Origin: Cryptomeria japonica
Lineage: Eukaryota; Streptophyta; Pinopsida; Cupressales; Cupressaceae
Length of the DNA stretch: 64,000 bases
NCBI RefSeq assembly: GCF_030272615.1
Contig: NC_081405.1
Span: 653,814,920 to 653,878,919 of the forward strand
Direction of reading: 5' to 3'
Part shown: positions 23,487 through 36,249 of the stretch, piece by piece
Layout of the letters: every line of letters starts with the position of its first letter
Numbering within the stretch: position 1 is the stretch's first letter
The notes under the pieces: generated by a model
What the model was told of the DNA's origin: nothing
The model's database searches: none
Seen by the model: the letters and a program-made list of their open reading frames with translations, nothing else
Program-made: the position numbers and the translations under genes

Positions 23487-24193
23487 AGAATTCATGAATC
23501 TGTCACTTCAGCCCCAGAATAGAGTAATCTTGCACCGGCAGGAAATTCTTCATCTAACTAAGGAATAATACTTAGGGGTAAGGCAACTAATTGAAGATCA
23601 TGCATTTACCCTCGGTTGGTGGTAAGAAGTTATAATTCTTCTTTATCAGTAGATATGTGGAGTTTTCACTTCACCAACGAAACATTTATTGCAATTTTTT
23701 GGTTATAAAGGCATTGTAATTTCTCATTCCATCTCACCAAGCATCCAAGCATTCGAAGAGAGTGAAATTGAGCAAAGGCATTCTAAAGGCAAAGCAATAA
23801 AGATCTTTTAGAGCATTCAAGGATATCTCAGTTAAAAGGTATTTATCTTTTGCAATAGCTTCCTCATCCTCCATTCCTAAATTCGTAGCAAACGCTACCA
23901 TTGTGGAGAACATAAAATGACCTAGACCCATTTTCAAAATAATCCCTAAGATAGCAAAACTGGATGACTCCATTGGTGCATTTTCTAGAATCCTGAAGGG
24001 AGTTGCGTTTGTTGAAGACCCTAGGGCATACATACATTGTAACATAGAATCTTTAGGGTCCAAAGATTTGAAGAACATGTACATGAATGTTATCACTGAC
24101 AAGAATGGGGTAGTAAAAACATAACACAAGGTAGTTGAGGATTTAGGTTTCATTGATATCCTCCATATGCCAGAATTCTCAGATGCAACCATC
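23487..24193 (+). pseudogene. Degenerate coding strip of unknown family
   Basis: From about 23835 to 24193 the plus strand keeps a protein-like frame: SIPKFVANATIVEN, KIAKLDDSIGAFSRILKGVAF, ESLGSKDLKNMYMNV and LGFIDILHMPEFSD. Two stops (TGA near 23918, TAA near 24121) fit CGA to TGA and CAA to TAA. It does not look like protease or integrase, which should follow copia gag, and I do not recognise the family. It may be an extra domain of Copia-D or a fragment of another element. The stretch 23487-23834 has many stops and nothing recognisable. Confidence 0.4.
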
Positions 24194-26075
24194 TGTCATG
24201 CCCAAAATTTTAGGCAAAAACACAAACAACAAATTTTTTTACACTTAATTATATGCATCCTATGCTTAATTAGTTGTGATAACTTAACAAGTTGCTCCAA
24301 CAAAACCTAAATTGTTATTGAAATGGGTTTCTAATGTGAGAGACGAAATAAAAACTAACTAGAAGCCTTAGGTTTCGAATTAACTCCTAGACGATAGAAT
24401 TAGAATATTACTTACATAACAATTACGATAACTCTTATTATCAAGCAGAACAAATTAATTTAAAAAGGGCAATAATAAATTCACTCACATGTCCCTTTCA
24501 TTCTAGTTGTGTTTTATAGTATTTAATTAGATCAACTTGTTCTAAAAAGACATTAATATAATTACTTGATTCAATATCAATTATTTAACTAATATCAAGT
24601 TTCCTCCATCATGTTATTACATCCTTCCTTTAAAACTTAATTAAACATTGCATCTATTAATTCAACATTAATACAATTTCAATGTATTAATATTATCTAA
24701 TTGAATAAATAAAATTTAAGTGTCGAGCATTATTATGATAATTTAATTATCTGATAAAAGACCCCACTTGGGTTAACAAGGTTCGCAAGATTTAATCCAT
24801 TAATTTATTTTATAGCAAATATATTACGCCTCTACAATATCCTCTCAAATTAAACATTTAATAACCTATATTAAATTCTTCCATTTAATTATAAATATCA
24901 TTAAAATCCTCTAAAAAGTATTTATGCAACTTTAATCCAGTTTTAATATAATGATCCTCCAAACATATATTAAATATTTAATACTCAACATTTAAATCTC
25001 CTCTAGGTTTAAATTTAATCATAAAACTTTATAGGATTCCCATCAATAAACCTCTTTAATAAACTTACTCAAAAGGAGTAAATTATTTCTCTAAAAATAA
25101 TTAATCCCCAAATTTAATAAATATTGACATTCAAAATACTTTTTAAACTTAATTTAAATTAACCTACTATTTAAATTGTTTCCTTTAATAAACTTTTCAC
25201 TACATTATACCCATAATATAGAATAATATGATTATAAATAATTAAAGACCAACCTAAATAAATAAATAGAAATAATCTAAACAAATGGGATTGACCCATT
25301 TCAAATTTTAAAAGAGAACTCCCATTCCCCCCCTTTTTTATTATTTTATAATAATACCTTTTTATAACCCTAACTAGGGTTTGTTTTCTTTTACTTATAT
25401 CTTAACCCTTATTCTTATTCCTTTCAAAAACTAACCCTAACCCGTATTCGGGTTAGGGCTTCTTTTCTTTTCAAACATCTCTTTTTTTTTTTTGAAATGT
25501 ATGTGTGTAGGTGTAAAAACAAGTGGCAGCCATGGCCAAACACGAAGGTTTGAAGAGGCGGCGACGGTTTGCACGGGGTGGAAGTGATAACGCAGGGGGG
25601 TCGAAGGGTTTAACCACGACCGCATTGGTTGCCGAAGGGGAGCCAAGGCTAGTGGTTGCGACGCCCACCAGTGAGACGCCCCATTGGGTGGGTCATGGCC
25701 CACACGGTGGGGGTCGCGGCCCGCGGGGTTACAAAACCCCAAAAATGCCCCCAGAAAATTTTTTATTTGTTACTTTTTTTAAAAACAAAACAATTTCTAA
25801 ATGCATTCTAATATGTAGGTTATTTTATATATATATATATATATATTTTTTTTTTAACAGCAGGCTGCATTAAAATGTTAAATAAACAGAGTACTAAAGT
25901 AAAGGAAAAGCATGTTTATTTCTAGCTTATTAATACTCTCTTTTTTTTAACAGATGCAGTTATAAACTAATAAAATATTGGCTATCAAGAATAATAAATT
26001 AAAACAACATATCAAATAGTTATTTTTCTTTTTAATTCCTTTAATAGATTTAATGTGTATTAAAATATATATATA
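24194..26075 (+). repeat. LTR-like sequence G, start of another element
   Basis: It begins abruptly with TGTCATGCCCAAAATTTTAGG after a coding strip; TGTCATGCCC is a common plant gypsy LTR start. A long AT-rich body (24.2-25.3 kb) follows, then telomere-like repeats and a GC-rich block (25520-25740), a (TA)n tract near 25826-25846 and AT-rich DNA up to a LINE tail. No primer site or coding sequence is seen, so the LTR call rests on its start and on position. Confidence 0.45.
25435..25458. other. Telomere-motif hairpin
   Basis: CCCTAACCCG, a four-base TATT loop, then CGGGTTAGGG form a perfect 10-bp inverted repeat built from plant telomere-like CCCTAA units. The preceding bases (AACTAACCCTAACCC) add another unit. 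Confidence 0.85.
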
Positions 26076-26997
26076 TTTTTTTGATCGATAAAAGGCCGAG
26101 ACCAAAGAATTTTATTAATTTTTAAAAAATAGATAGAATTACATTTACACCTCCATTCGGTGTGGGCACCGGTAGGAAAGAAAGGAGGGAAGCAAACCTC
26201 CAGTTTAGCCCAGATCCCTCAAGGATCAAAAAAATTTAAGAATGCGATACAAAATGGAGATACAAGATCACAAAGGGAACTTGTCCAAAATAATGAAGAT
26301 TGTATGTAGAAATCCTCTATGAAAAGTTGAGCAACAAATTGCCCATTTCTTGGGGTGATGATGCCATTTGTGGGCGACAGTTCATGCTATTCCTAAAACA
26401 CGGGGTTAAGCATGCTCTACTCCATATGCTACACAAAATCTTGAGAAAATCTCTTGCCATAGTGTTAGGAAAAGGAAAACTGAATAGGTCAACTTATACA
26501 ATATATCATACCTGCCTGGATGGTCACCCTGTTAGGATACACGACTCAAAATATTAGTCTCAAAAAATCTCCAGAAACATAATGTGAGAGTGATTACCCA
26601 TCAGAGAGCATAAACTCAATAAATATTAACAAGGCAAATTCCATAGTATTCCTGCAAAGAGATCGCGGGGAGCTACCATCTTATAGAATATACACAGCTT
26701 AACAAGATTATGAAGCTAAGCTAAAGCAACCTAGAGACATTAAAGCCTAAAAGCTTCTTGACCAAAACAAGAGACAAAACATCAAGAATATAGGGGACCG
26801 AAAAGGTAAAATAGAGATGAGGATAGCTAGGTAAGTGTTAGTCCTAAAAGAAGGCAATATATACATAAATAATAATACCTAATATCCATGATCACATATA
26901 TTCGGGAGCGAGATATGCCAACACATTTATATACCTATGCTCATTAATGTAAGGTATTGCCTCCTTCTAGTCTTAAAGCTTATCCTAGCAGAGTAGT
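26076..26997 (-). other. LINE 3' tail region
   Basis: This 920-bp non-coding stretch starts at a T7 run on the plus strand after (AT)n and ends where the first 697-bp repeat unit begins. Its opening resembles the 3' end of plant LINEs on the minus strand. Nothing coding is recognised. Confidence 0.5.
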
Positions 26998-27577
26998 GAT
27001 GAACTTCAGAAAAGACTCATCGAAGACAAAATTCCATCGACAAAGATAATGAGGAAAGCAGAGATGGTTTTCATCAATGGGAAAAGGTCTTCGAGGAGAT
27101 AATACCATCGGTGTAACATAAAAAGGACCCACCAAAAGAAAGTTCTAATCGAAAGAATAATGTCGATCAGATAAAAGGAAGCTACATTGATAAAAGATAT
27201 CGATGAGGAAATAGGTTTCGAGGATGCTAAAAGGCATGCCTTTGATACGGATGGTTTCACCGATGCGCCTTTATCGGTGGAAGATGATAAGGGAGGATAA
27301 AGAAAGGATTCGGTGAGACAATAGATTCATTCATCCACATGGCATGATGATTTCGATGGAAGAAGTGTTTTGGTGGAAAAAATAAAGGAGGTCACCGAAG
27401 CCCAAGGTTTCTTCGACATAAAAACCCAATGGATATCAGATAGGTATCGGTGAGGAAATAGCCATAGTGACCGAATACAGTATTTCAATGAAAGAAGGAT
27501 TAACTATGGAGTTAAATTATTAAATCCCCCTATTGTTAAAAGAAATCATCATTTTCATTAATACCATGGTAGCCCAC
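26998..27577. repeat. 697-bp tandem unit, left partial copy
   Basis: It starts GATGAACTTCAGAAAAGACTC and ends AATACCATGGTAGCCCAC, where Gypsy-1 inserted. It aligns with the units at 39176, 39873 and 40569, including AGATGGTTTTCATC, ATACCATCGGTGTAACAT and TCGATGAGGAAATAGG. Confidence 0.9.
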
Positions 27578-29056
27578 TGTAGACACCTAAAAATGGTCAA
27601 CGCTTGCGGAGTCATACTTTAACATTTGCGCATTGCCTCATTTTAGGTTTTTGCGTCACATTAACATTTCTCCTATGTCACACACTTGGTTTTTATCATT
27701 TGCGAGCATCGAGTCATTCTTCTACATTCTTCATTCTTCTCACTCTCAAATTTGGTCTTGTCGACAACACTATCCAGTTATGATTTTGATAGATTTTATC
27801 CTATCATATCAATGTGCATGCTCATTTGTCATCATTTTGGACATCATCAATCCTAATTAGGGTTTTCTCCTCTTATCAATCTTATCATCTGGCGATCGAT
27901 TTGTCATCGATCGTTGTTATGTTTGATATTGTCATTTTGCGATCAATTTGTCATTGATCATTGTCATTTTCAATCTTGTCATCTTGCAATCTATTTTGTC
28001 ATCGATTCTTGTCCTCTTGTCAATCTTGTCATTTTGCGATCGATTTGTCATCGATCGTTGTATGTCTCAATTATGTCAATTTGGATCAATTAGTCATTGT
28101 TCCTCATCAATTGGCACATTTATCAATCAAATCATTTATCACATTGGTTCTTTGTTAATTAGAATCATGATCGAGTCAATTATCTTTCATCAAGACCTAA
28201 TTGTCATCCTTGCATTGCTAATTCATCTTCTAGGGTTTCGTGATTTAATCATTTAACCTTGTTTGTCATTTCTCTCTCTAGGATTAATAAATTATTTATT
28301 TATCCTAAGTCTTCTCATCACAATTAAATGTTCATTTAATTGGCTAATTATTCCTCTTTTTGTGAATTAATTAATAAATGACAAATTATTAATTAATTTA
28401 CCTATTTCCTAATTTTCATCAATTTTCTAATTTTCTTTTTTTCTAATTCCTAATTTCAATTCTCTCCTATTTTTCTCCTAATTTCATGGGAATGACATAG
28501 AAATTTGTCATAATTTGTCATAATTGACAATCAATCAATTCTTGACATAGAAATTTGTCATAAATTGTCATGAATTATCAATCAATCAAATTTTGCATAG
28601 AAAGTGCATAATTTGTCATAAATTGTCATAATTGACATTTTTGATTTGCAATTTCTATTTGAATTGAATCATGCTAATTTGATCCATCTCTCCAATTTGT
28701 CTATAAATTGGATGAATTTCTTCAATCCCAACTAATGAGAATGAGAATAATCACTTTTTCAAGTCAATCACGCTTCGAGTACTCTTGTGCCAATTTCAAT
28801 CTTGCTTTCACATTAGGTTTATGCACTTGAAGGTGAGATCCACAAACAAAGGCTATTTGGAGAAGAAAGAAGGACAATGGAGCCGCATGAAGGAAGCATT
28901 TAGATCTACATTTGGTTTGCATAGTTTTTAGTTTTGAATGTTTCATTTTCATGTCTTTATTGAGTGTGTTAGGATTGATCATTGCAATGAGCTTTTGCAA
29001 TTGAGCTATGACTATTATTCATATTTTCTTTGATGATTTCTGATTTCCTAGCTACA
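27578..29056 (+). repeat. Gypsy-1 5' LTR
   Basis: The 1479-bp LTR starts TGTAGACACC and ends GCTACA, so TGTAG and CTACA form the terminal inverted repeat. TATA-like CTATAAATTG is at 28701-28710. U3 is rich in TTGTCAT motifs: about four copies of a roughly 60-bp unit with GCGATCGATTTGTCATCGATCG (degenerate) at 27885-28062, and another group with ACATAGAAATTTGTCATAA at 28495-28640. Confidence 0.88.
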
Positions 29057-29061
29057 TTAAT

Positions 29062-29080
29062 TGGTGAACCCGACATGAAC
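29062..29080 (+). other. Gypsy-1 primer binding site
   Basis: TGGTGAACCCGACATGAAC starts six bases after the LTR. It has the TGG start expected for pairing with a tRNA CCA end; I cannot name the tRNA with confidence. Confidence 0.7.
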
Positions 29081-31134
29081 ACTAACCATCTAACCCCTTA
29101 ACTATGTTTTTAAGTGCTTTTGAGTTGATTTGCAGGTCAAAAAAAGCCCAAAAACAAGGTAGTGCAGGGTTTTCTGGGGACTTCTGTGCCTGTGTAAGAC
29201 AACTTGCACCTATGTTAAGCATTTTGTGCTTGTGTTAAAGACATTATGTGCTTGTGTCATGAGTTCTGCGCCTATGTCATGAGTTCTGCACCTGTGTAAA
29301 GTCCAAAAATAGAGGTAAAAATGCAGTGTTTTACTTGGAAATTGTTTGTTTTGCATTCTGTTTTCTGCTTTTTGGTTTTTGGTAATGATTCTCTATACAG
29401 AACCTTGGCATATGCATGAAAAAGGCAATAAATGAAACTACTAACACGTTTTGTGCAGGTTCAATAGTCAAAGACTAAGCATATCAAACTTCTGACTTGG
29501 GTTTTGCAGGTTGCCTTGGAATACAACTAAACTTTGTGTTTGAAATTAATTTTTAGGAACCTAGTGATTTCTAAATAGGATGGAATGAATCTATGCTTGA
29601 TTTGATTGTTGATTTTGACATTGGATTAGGAGAGTATGCTCTCATCCTTTTTAGGGTGATTAGAAATCCAGATCTTCAATACTGCGCTCATGTCTTTGAT
29701 TGTTTGTCACCCTTAGAGGGCCTGCCTTCCCGACCATTTGCGTTTGCAAGCAAGTGATAGTCATGAGAAGGGAACGACCCAAAGTGAGTACGGCTAGAAT
29801 ACCTTGGCATTCTAACTCACTATAAACAAATACTTGATGGGCGAAAGCTTTGAAGGAAGGGTTACGTGGGAATTGCAGTTACTTGGGAAGTGATGACCCT
29901 TGAACTCTTTCTTATATCAACATCTAAGTAGGACCTCACGGTCTAAATCATGCTTGTGTGACTACATTTGTTTGGTATCTTGATGGGCTTAATGTCTCAA
30001 TCACACTTGCGTGACATCAAGGAGTAATGCTTAATAGAAATCCTTACTAAACACCTTGTTTTTAGAGGCCAAAAACCCTTCTAGTTGCTTGAGAAGGACA
30101 AGTTCGGATACTTGGAAGAGATACTAAGTTCACCATGGGGAGATTTCCATGGGGACTGATGCTTGGCTGCCCTGAGAAGTGAGTGCCATGGAGGGGAGCC
30201 CGTGGGGTCAAGCATCTATGTATTCTCCTTGAATCCCATAACAAGTCTACCTCTCAAGTACCTAATGTCCTTGCCTACCATAAGAAATATGTGAATGAGC
30301 ATGATTGTATTGAGTCTAAGTTGAAATATCTTGTCTTCTTTGTTTGTCAAAAGTTGAATTGCATATCATTTCAAAAACAAGGCAAATTGATTCAAAACAA
30401 GGTTAAACACAAGAACATTTCGTTCAACAAAGTTCAATACACCTTCAAACATGATTATCAAACATTGTTCAAAATCTTGTCTTAACATTCATGTCACTTA
30501 CATTTAGGTTCATCCTAGGTTGCATTTTGCAAAGTTCATTGTCAAGTACCAAGGTTAGGTTTCACCTAAGTCATACTCCTTTGCATATCAATAAGGGTCA
30601 TCCATTTGCATGTGTCCTCTTGCATTAGAGTAATACCATTGTCATACTTTGCATACCCTAAGTCTCTTCATTAAGTTTAGGTTATTATCATATCATGTTA
30701 AGGTCATTTGCATAGTAATTGTCCCTTTGCATATAGTGTCAAAACTAGGTTTTGTCATGCTTGAGTAATCCAGATCTTTGATAAACCCTAAGTCATTGTT
30801 AGGAAGTCTAGACCTTATCCAACTTTTGTCTTTTTGTCATCAATGTCATTTGGTCAAACCTAGCTTAGTATCCAAGCATATAAGGGAGACATTGTCATTT
30901 TTTCCTTTTGTCACTTGGTCCTTTTGTCCTTTGAGGTCTAGACATCATTCCAATTTCCTAAGGGTCTCTCTTTTAGATTTGCATTCAAAAGTTTGTCAAA
31001 ATCTTGAAAAACAACCAAAAACATAGGTTGCATTCTTGCCATAGATTGCATTCTCATTCATTTAGTTTGCATTTAGTTGCATATCATATATTGTCTTTGA
31101 AAAATTCCAAAAATATTGCATTTGCATAAGTGAC
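29081..31134 (+). other. Gypsy-1 long untranslated leader
   Basis: These 2.05 kb between primer site and gag ATG have no convincing coding sequence. They begin with a degenerate repeat built on GCNTNTGTNA (29170-29300). A block at about 29700-30240 is conserved with the Gypsy-2 leader: TTAGAGGGCCTG, CTATAAACAAAT, and a stem-loop at 30158-30216. A leader this long and conserved suggests packaging or translation signals rather than protein. Confidence 0.75.
30158..30216 (+). other. Conserved leader stem-loop, Gypsy-1 copy
   Basis: GATGCTTG pairs with CAAGCATC 59 bases later, and inside it GGCT pairs with AGCC. The intervening GAGAAGTGAGTGCC is also kept in Gypsy-2. Both copies keep the paired bases while parts of the loop vary. 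Confidence 0.75.
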
Positions 31135-34100
31135 ATGCCTGTTGAAACAAGATCAAAATCTAAAAAGATGGGTGAACCAGCATATCAACCCATTGACAAC
31201 ATATCAAATTCACAATTTCAAACTAGTCAAATAGTACAAATTGAAGGTTTATCAAACACATCACTACCACCATATGGAATGGTTCAACTTGGACCACCAC
31301 CATTATATGAACCAGTGTTTGTACCAATGAAACTAGGACTTGGGAGTGTTCCACCAACTCCAAGAGGAAATGCACCTTTCAATTGGAATCAACCAAACTT
31401 GCAACATGAAATACAAACATTGTATGAAGAACAAACCCTCTCACAAGGATTTGGTTCAGATCAAGGCATTCACCAAGAAACGAATCCAAATGTCCAACCA
31501 GATTCTTCATCAGATTTCGATGCTTCTGATGATGTTGACATGTTCCTTCAAGATCCAAAGATAAAAAAAAAGATGGATAAGTTCTTGAACAAGGTCTTTA
31601 AGATGTTTCCACAAAAGTATCTTAACATGATGAGTAATGTCACCTCTTCAAGTGAGAAAATCAATGTGCAAGAACAACAAGGCGGTGAGTTGTTAAGTTT
31701 CTCTCCGCATCCAAATGAAGAAAATGCACAACAAGCAACTCAACCTACCTTGATGAGTAAACGTGCTTCAAAGGCATTGACAGTGACTATTCCTCAAAAG
31801 TCACTATTTGAGACAATAAATAATCCATTATTCAACACAACACCTATAACACAAGATCAAATAAAGACCACGCAAATATTGATAACTATCCCTCAACAAG
31901 AAGTAGTTCCTTATATGCATAAAATCAGATCAAAATCTAAAATGCAAGAGAGCTTCACAATTGGAATGCCTGATATCACCAATGTCCAAAAAAATTCCAC
32001 GATGCAACAAAGTTCTTATGTCCCGTTAAGTTCAATATATTTGCCAAACACTATTGCGACAAATCCTTCGATAATGGCGACACAAAGAGCTATGGATAGT
32101 GGTTTGCACCAACAATAACTGTTGCAACAATTGAGTAATACACAAAAGGTACAATTGAATGTGCAAACAAGAAATGTACAACAACAACAATATTGCATTC
32201 GACAACAAATTGCAGCACCTTCGGCACCATTACAAGTTAATACAAACTTACAACCATCATAATGGATTGGACAAACAACACAGCAAGTTAATACAAGTGC
32301 TATACCCCATCTTAAGGAGAAGCAATGAAAACTACCTAAACAAAGTTTTTTACAAATGATGGGATACACACCGTGACAACAATTGGCACAAAGTCAACAA
32401 ATTCCGATTCGTCAGCATCAACAACATGTGCCTCAATATGTGCCAAGGCAAACAAGCTATCCTACTTCACAACCGCAATTGGCGCCTGTGCAATATCAAC
32501 AACATACTCAATTGCAATATCAACCTAGGCTACAAGAAGCACAACAACAAGGTCAATATTAAGGCATAGCACAACCACAACAACAAGAGATGTACCAAGA
32601 ACATTATATGCCAGAGACACCAAAAATGGCCATTTCAGAGTATCAACAACCGATCGAAAATATGATGTATCGACAAAGAGTACCCATTGGGATTAATGAT
32701 GGACCTCCAAAATCTGATACAATTGTGCAACAACTTGAGAAGTTGCAACAAAAATTTGACGCATTAGAAACTAAAGGAACAAAGAAGTTGTATACAAATC
32801 AAGATTTATGTCCTAATCCATTTGACAAGAGTGTATACATGCCTCCATTCCCTAAGCATTTTGAGGCACCTAATTTTGAGAAATATAAAGGGAATAGCAA
32901 TCCAAAAGATCACATTCAAGCATTTTTTGCGGCATGTACTGAAGTGAGTTATGAGGAAACATATTTAATGCACTTATTTGCACGAAGTCTCACGGGACAA
33001 GCCATGGATTGGTATTCACATCTGCCAGGAAATATAAAGACTTGGTCGGAATTGGCTCAAAAGTTTTTATCTCATTTCGCGTTCAACATTGATAGTGACG
33101 TGACCATGTCAGATTTATGCAACACCAAGCAAAAGCAAGGTGAACCATTAGTGACTTTCTTGCAACGATGGCGAAGCTTGTATAGTCGTTCTTCCCTGGA
33201 TATACCTAAAGAACAACAAGTGAATTTGTTTATCCAAAATTTGGTCCCAGAAATGATGTATGAACTAAAATTGAAAAGTCCCAGTACTATTGAGAAACTC
33301 ATTAAGAAAGGAATGAGCATTGAAACGACTCTTGTAGCTAAAGGAATTATCAAGCTCAATAAAGACAGTGACAACACAAATTGTTCAGGGGACAGAAACA
33401 GATTTTGGTATAAAAATAAGAATGTCACTAATGATGGTGTTGTTGATGCAAGAGCGGTGAATGCAAATCAACCCCCATTCACAATCAAGAAATTGAGTGT
33501 TCCTAATATGTCAACTATGGAACAAAATCAAACACCAATGAGCAATGTTACTCAACAGCCGCAATACCAACAACATGCTCAACAATACACTCAACAGTAT
33601 AATCAACAACAAGGTCAGCAACAAAATCAGCAACACAAACCTTTCCGATCAAGGGATGGGCCTCCTCGACAATTTACCCCATTAGGAGAGCCTATTGAAT
33701 CAGTAATGAAACAATTAATACAAGAAAAATTTATTAAGCTACCAGATATCAAGGCAGAACCAGTGGTAAAACCGCATTGGTGGAATGATAATGCATACTA
33801 TGAGTATCATCGGTCCAAAGGACATAAAATTGCATCATGTTTTCAATTGAAACATATGATTCAAGATTTATTAGAGCAAGGAGTAATTGAGGTAGATCCA
33901 CCCCATGCGACCTCTAACACTGATCATACTATTTTCAAAACTCCTTTGCTTGATCATGACAAGGGTAAAGTGTCCTCTTCCAACTCTACCCAAACAACAA
34001 ATTATGTGAATACTGGTTATAACAATGTCATCAATTGTTTCAGAACATCAAATGAGTATGTTTCCACCCTAATAATAAAGGGACAAGATCCCTCTTGCGC

Positions 34101-34449
34101 GGTCACCACTCGTCGATCTAAAATAGTCCTGAAAGGAGCTCCTGCAACTCCTTCCAAACCAACTCCTGCAAGTCAGTATAATCTCTTGGATCATCTAAGA
34201 AAGACACCTGCACAAATATCAATCCTTGAGTTGTTGAAAATGTCTCCCATGCATCGTGCAGTCTTGGATAAAGCTTTAATTGAGTCCACTGTCCTGACAG
34301 ATATTGATGTTGACCAGTTTCAAGCTCGGATTGGACATCTAGCTGTTTCCCAAAATGTCGCATTTTCTGATAATGATATCTCATCTGATAAGCTCCCTCA
34401 TAATGACCCTTTGCACCTAGAAGTATTTTTCCATAATTGCAAAATCTGA
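31135..34449 (+). pseudogene. Gypsy-1 gag
   Basis: It starts at ATG 31135 (MPVETRSKSKKMG). A long Gln- and Pro-rich N-terminal region follows. The retrotransposon gag domain lies at about 32840-33480 (PNFEKYKGNSNPKDHIQAFF, GQAMDWYSHLPGNIKTWSELAQKFLSHF, RWRSLYSR). A CHHC-type knuckle, YEYHRSKGHKIASC at about 33800, has lost its first Cys (Gypsy-2 keeps it). Stops at 32116, 32260, 32326, 32374 and 32560 break the Gln-rich part; three are TAA where CAA fits and two are TGA where CGA fits. The frame is otherwise unbroken to TGA 34447. Gag would form the particle and bind RNA. Confidence 0.9.
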
Positions 34450-36249
34450 CGAGTCTTGATAGATGGCAAAGCGGGTCTTAATATTTGCACCTTGAGAGTG
34501 GTCATTGGCCTTGGATATACAGAAAATGACATTGATGCTTCTAGAAGAATAACAATAAAAACATATGATGATGTTGAGCGCCCATCCAAAGGGATAATTA
34601 CATTGCCTATCAGAGTCGGTCCAGTGACAAAAAACACTTTCTTGCAGGTCCTAGACCTTGATCTCCCTTATAACATGATCCTTGGTTGTCCATGGATCCA
34701 CGCAATGAAAGCAGTTCCATCCACTTATCATCAATGTTTAAAATATCCTTACAATGGAACTGAAATAACAATTCCAAGAGATCCTAATCCATTTCAATTT
34801 TGTGCTACTCTAAAGGATACCCCTCAGTAGCAAGTCCCAGTCAATAGAGAGGCCAATTCACATAGTTATGTGGATCCTAATGAATTGTTAGATGCTGTCA
34901 AAGGAAAATTGAAGATACAAGACCAAGGATGCAGAGAATATTCAATGGATCAAACATTCCTCATCAGGAATTTACCGATATCTCCAAAATCATATGGCAA
35001 ACCGCATTTATTGCAAAAGGAACCTAAGGTCATTATTCAATATCAGCCTCCCACTACATTTACAAGATGGGGTGAACTTGACAAAGAAACTTTAGATGAT
35101 GATGTCATAGATTGGCTTTACAAAGATCCAACTGAGACCCCACCTGTCAGGTTGCCAGTGGAATGATACGGCAAAGGATTTACTATGCTGCAAAAGAAAG
35201 GATATGATGGCTGCAGTGGCTTAGGCCTGAACAACAATGGAAGGCTAGAACCTATTATACCCAAGATGCGACCTCCGACTTTAGGGTTAGGTTTTGTACC
35301 GTTGCAAATTGGACCCTCATCTTCCAAAGTGCCCATGTGTAGAAAAGGGCATGACTCTGATGATGAAATCACACCTGAGGATACCCGACCCGAAACTGAT
35401 TCCAATGAATGGGAGTGGAGTTATTTTTCTTCTAGCTCCTATGCCCTCAACAATATTTTCATTGACCCTGATAATTTGCCTATGGAAGACAAACATGAAA
35501 TAACTCCTCTTCCTAAAACATGTCATCATGCTTGGATAGAGTCATTCTAGGATCCAAGCTCCGAATCAGATACAAGCAGTTCGGATAGTGACACCACAGA
35601 TGTTTACATCTTTACCATATTAGCCTTTTCTCTCCTTACAACTAATGATGACATGCCCCTCATCTATCCCCAGCTTATCCAACATGACCAACAAGAACCA
35701 CTCACATTGGACTATTTTCAAAATAACGAAGCAATTGTAGAATTCCTTGGACTACGAGAAGGCATGCCACAAGGTGATCATAAGGAAGGATTTGCTATCG
35801 ATTTGGATTCCACAGCATATTTTGGGGAGTCAACTCCCTCTTCTAGTCATCAAAATGAAAAAAGAAAGGAAAAAGTAAAAAATCAAAAGAATAGATCTTT
35901 GAGTGAAAACCGTAAGGCACTCTCTGATCATACAAAAGTAAAAACAAAAGACGTACCTGCGAGTGAAAACCTCTCTGAGGCACCCAAAGGTGGAAGAGTG
36001 GACATACCCCTATCAAGTCAGGACAAATTAACATTTCTTGCGGAAATGACCGAGGAAATCAATTTGGGTACACCTGACAACCCTAAGGTCATTCATTTTG
36101 CTGCTTCTCTATCAAAATAGGAAAAGATAGATTTTGTCAATTTCTTTCTTGAGAAGAAGATCAACTTTGCATGGTCCTATGCAGATATGCCTGGCCTCGA
36201 TCCAGAATTAGTCCTTCATCATTTGCCATTGAAAGTTGATGCCAAGCCT
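34450..36249 (+). pseudogene. Gypsy-1 protease, G-patch and linker
   Basis: The aspartic protease begins VLIDGKAGLNI (about 34456), where Gypsy-2 reads DGGAG. It continues to LDLPYNMILGCPWIHAMKAVPSTYHQCLKYP. A G-patch follows near 35168-35270: YGKGFTMLQKKGYDGCSGLGL, a Gly-rich nucleic-acid-binding motif known in some retroelement polyproteins. The linker to RT is acidic and poorly conserved, apart from the stretch around 35950-36005 (SENLSEAPKGGRVDI), which Gypsy-2 shares. In-frame stops are at 34828 (TAG), 35164 (TGA), 35548 (TAG) and 36118 (TAG). The frame is the same as gag, so no frameshifting is needed for expression. Confidence 0.87.

Noticed and set aside
23734-24192. 152-codon open stretch on the minus strand
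   Set aside because: The opposite (plus) strand gives a more protein-like frame with stops at deaminable codons; the minus frame matches nothing.
25523-25873. 116-codon plus-strand open stretch in the GC-rich block
   Set aside because: It is produced by GC-rich composition with few stops, ends in a low-complexity run, and resembles no protein.
30183-30485. 100-codon stretch in the Gypsy-1 leader
   Set aside because: It overlaps the conserved stem-loop and is not kept in Gypsy-2.
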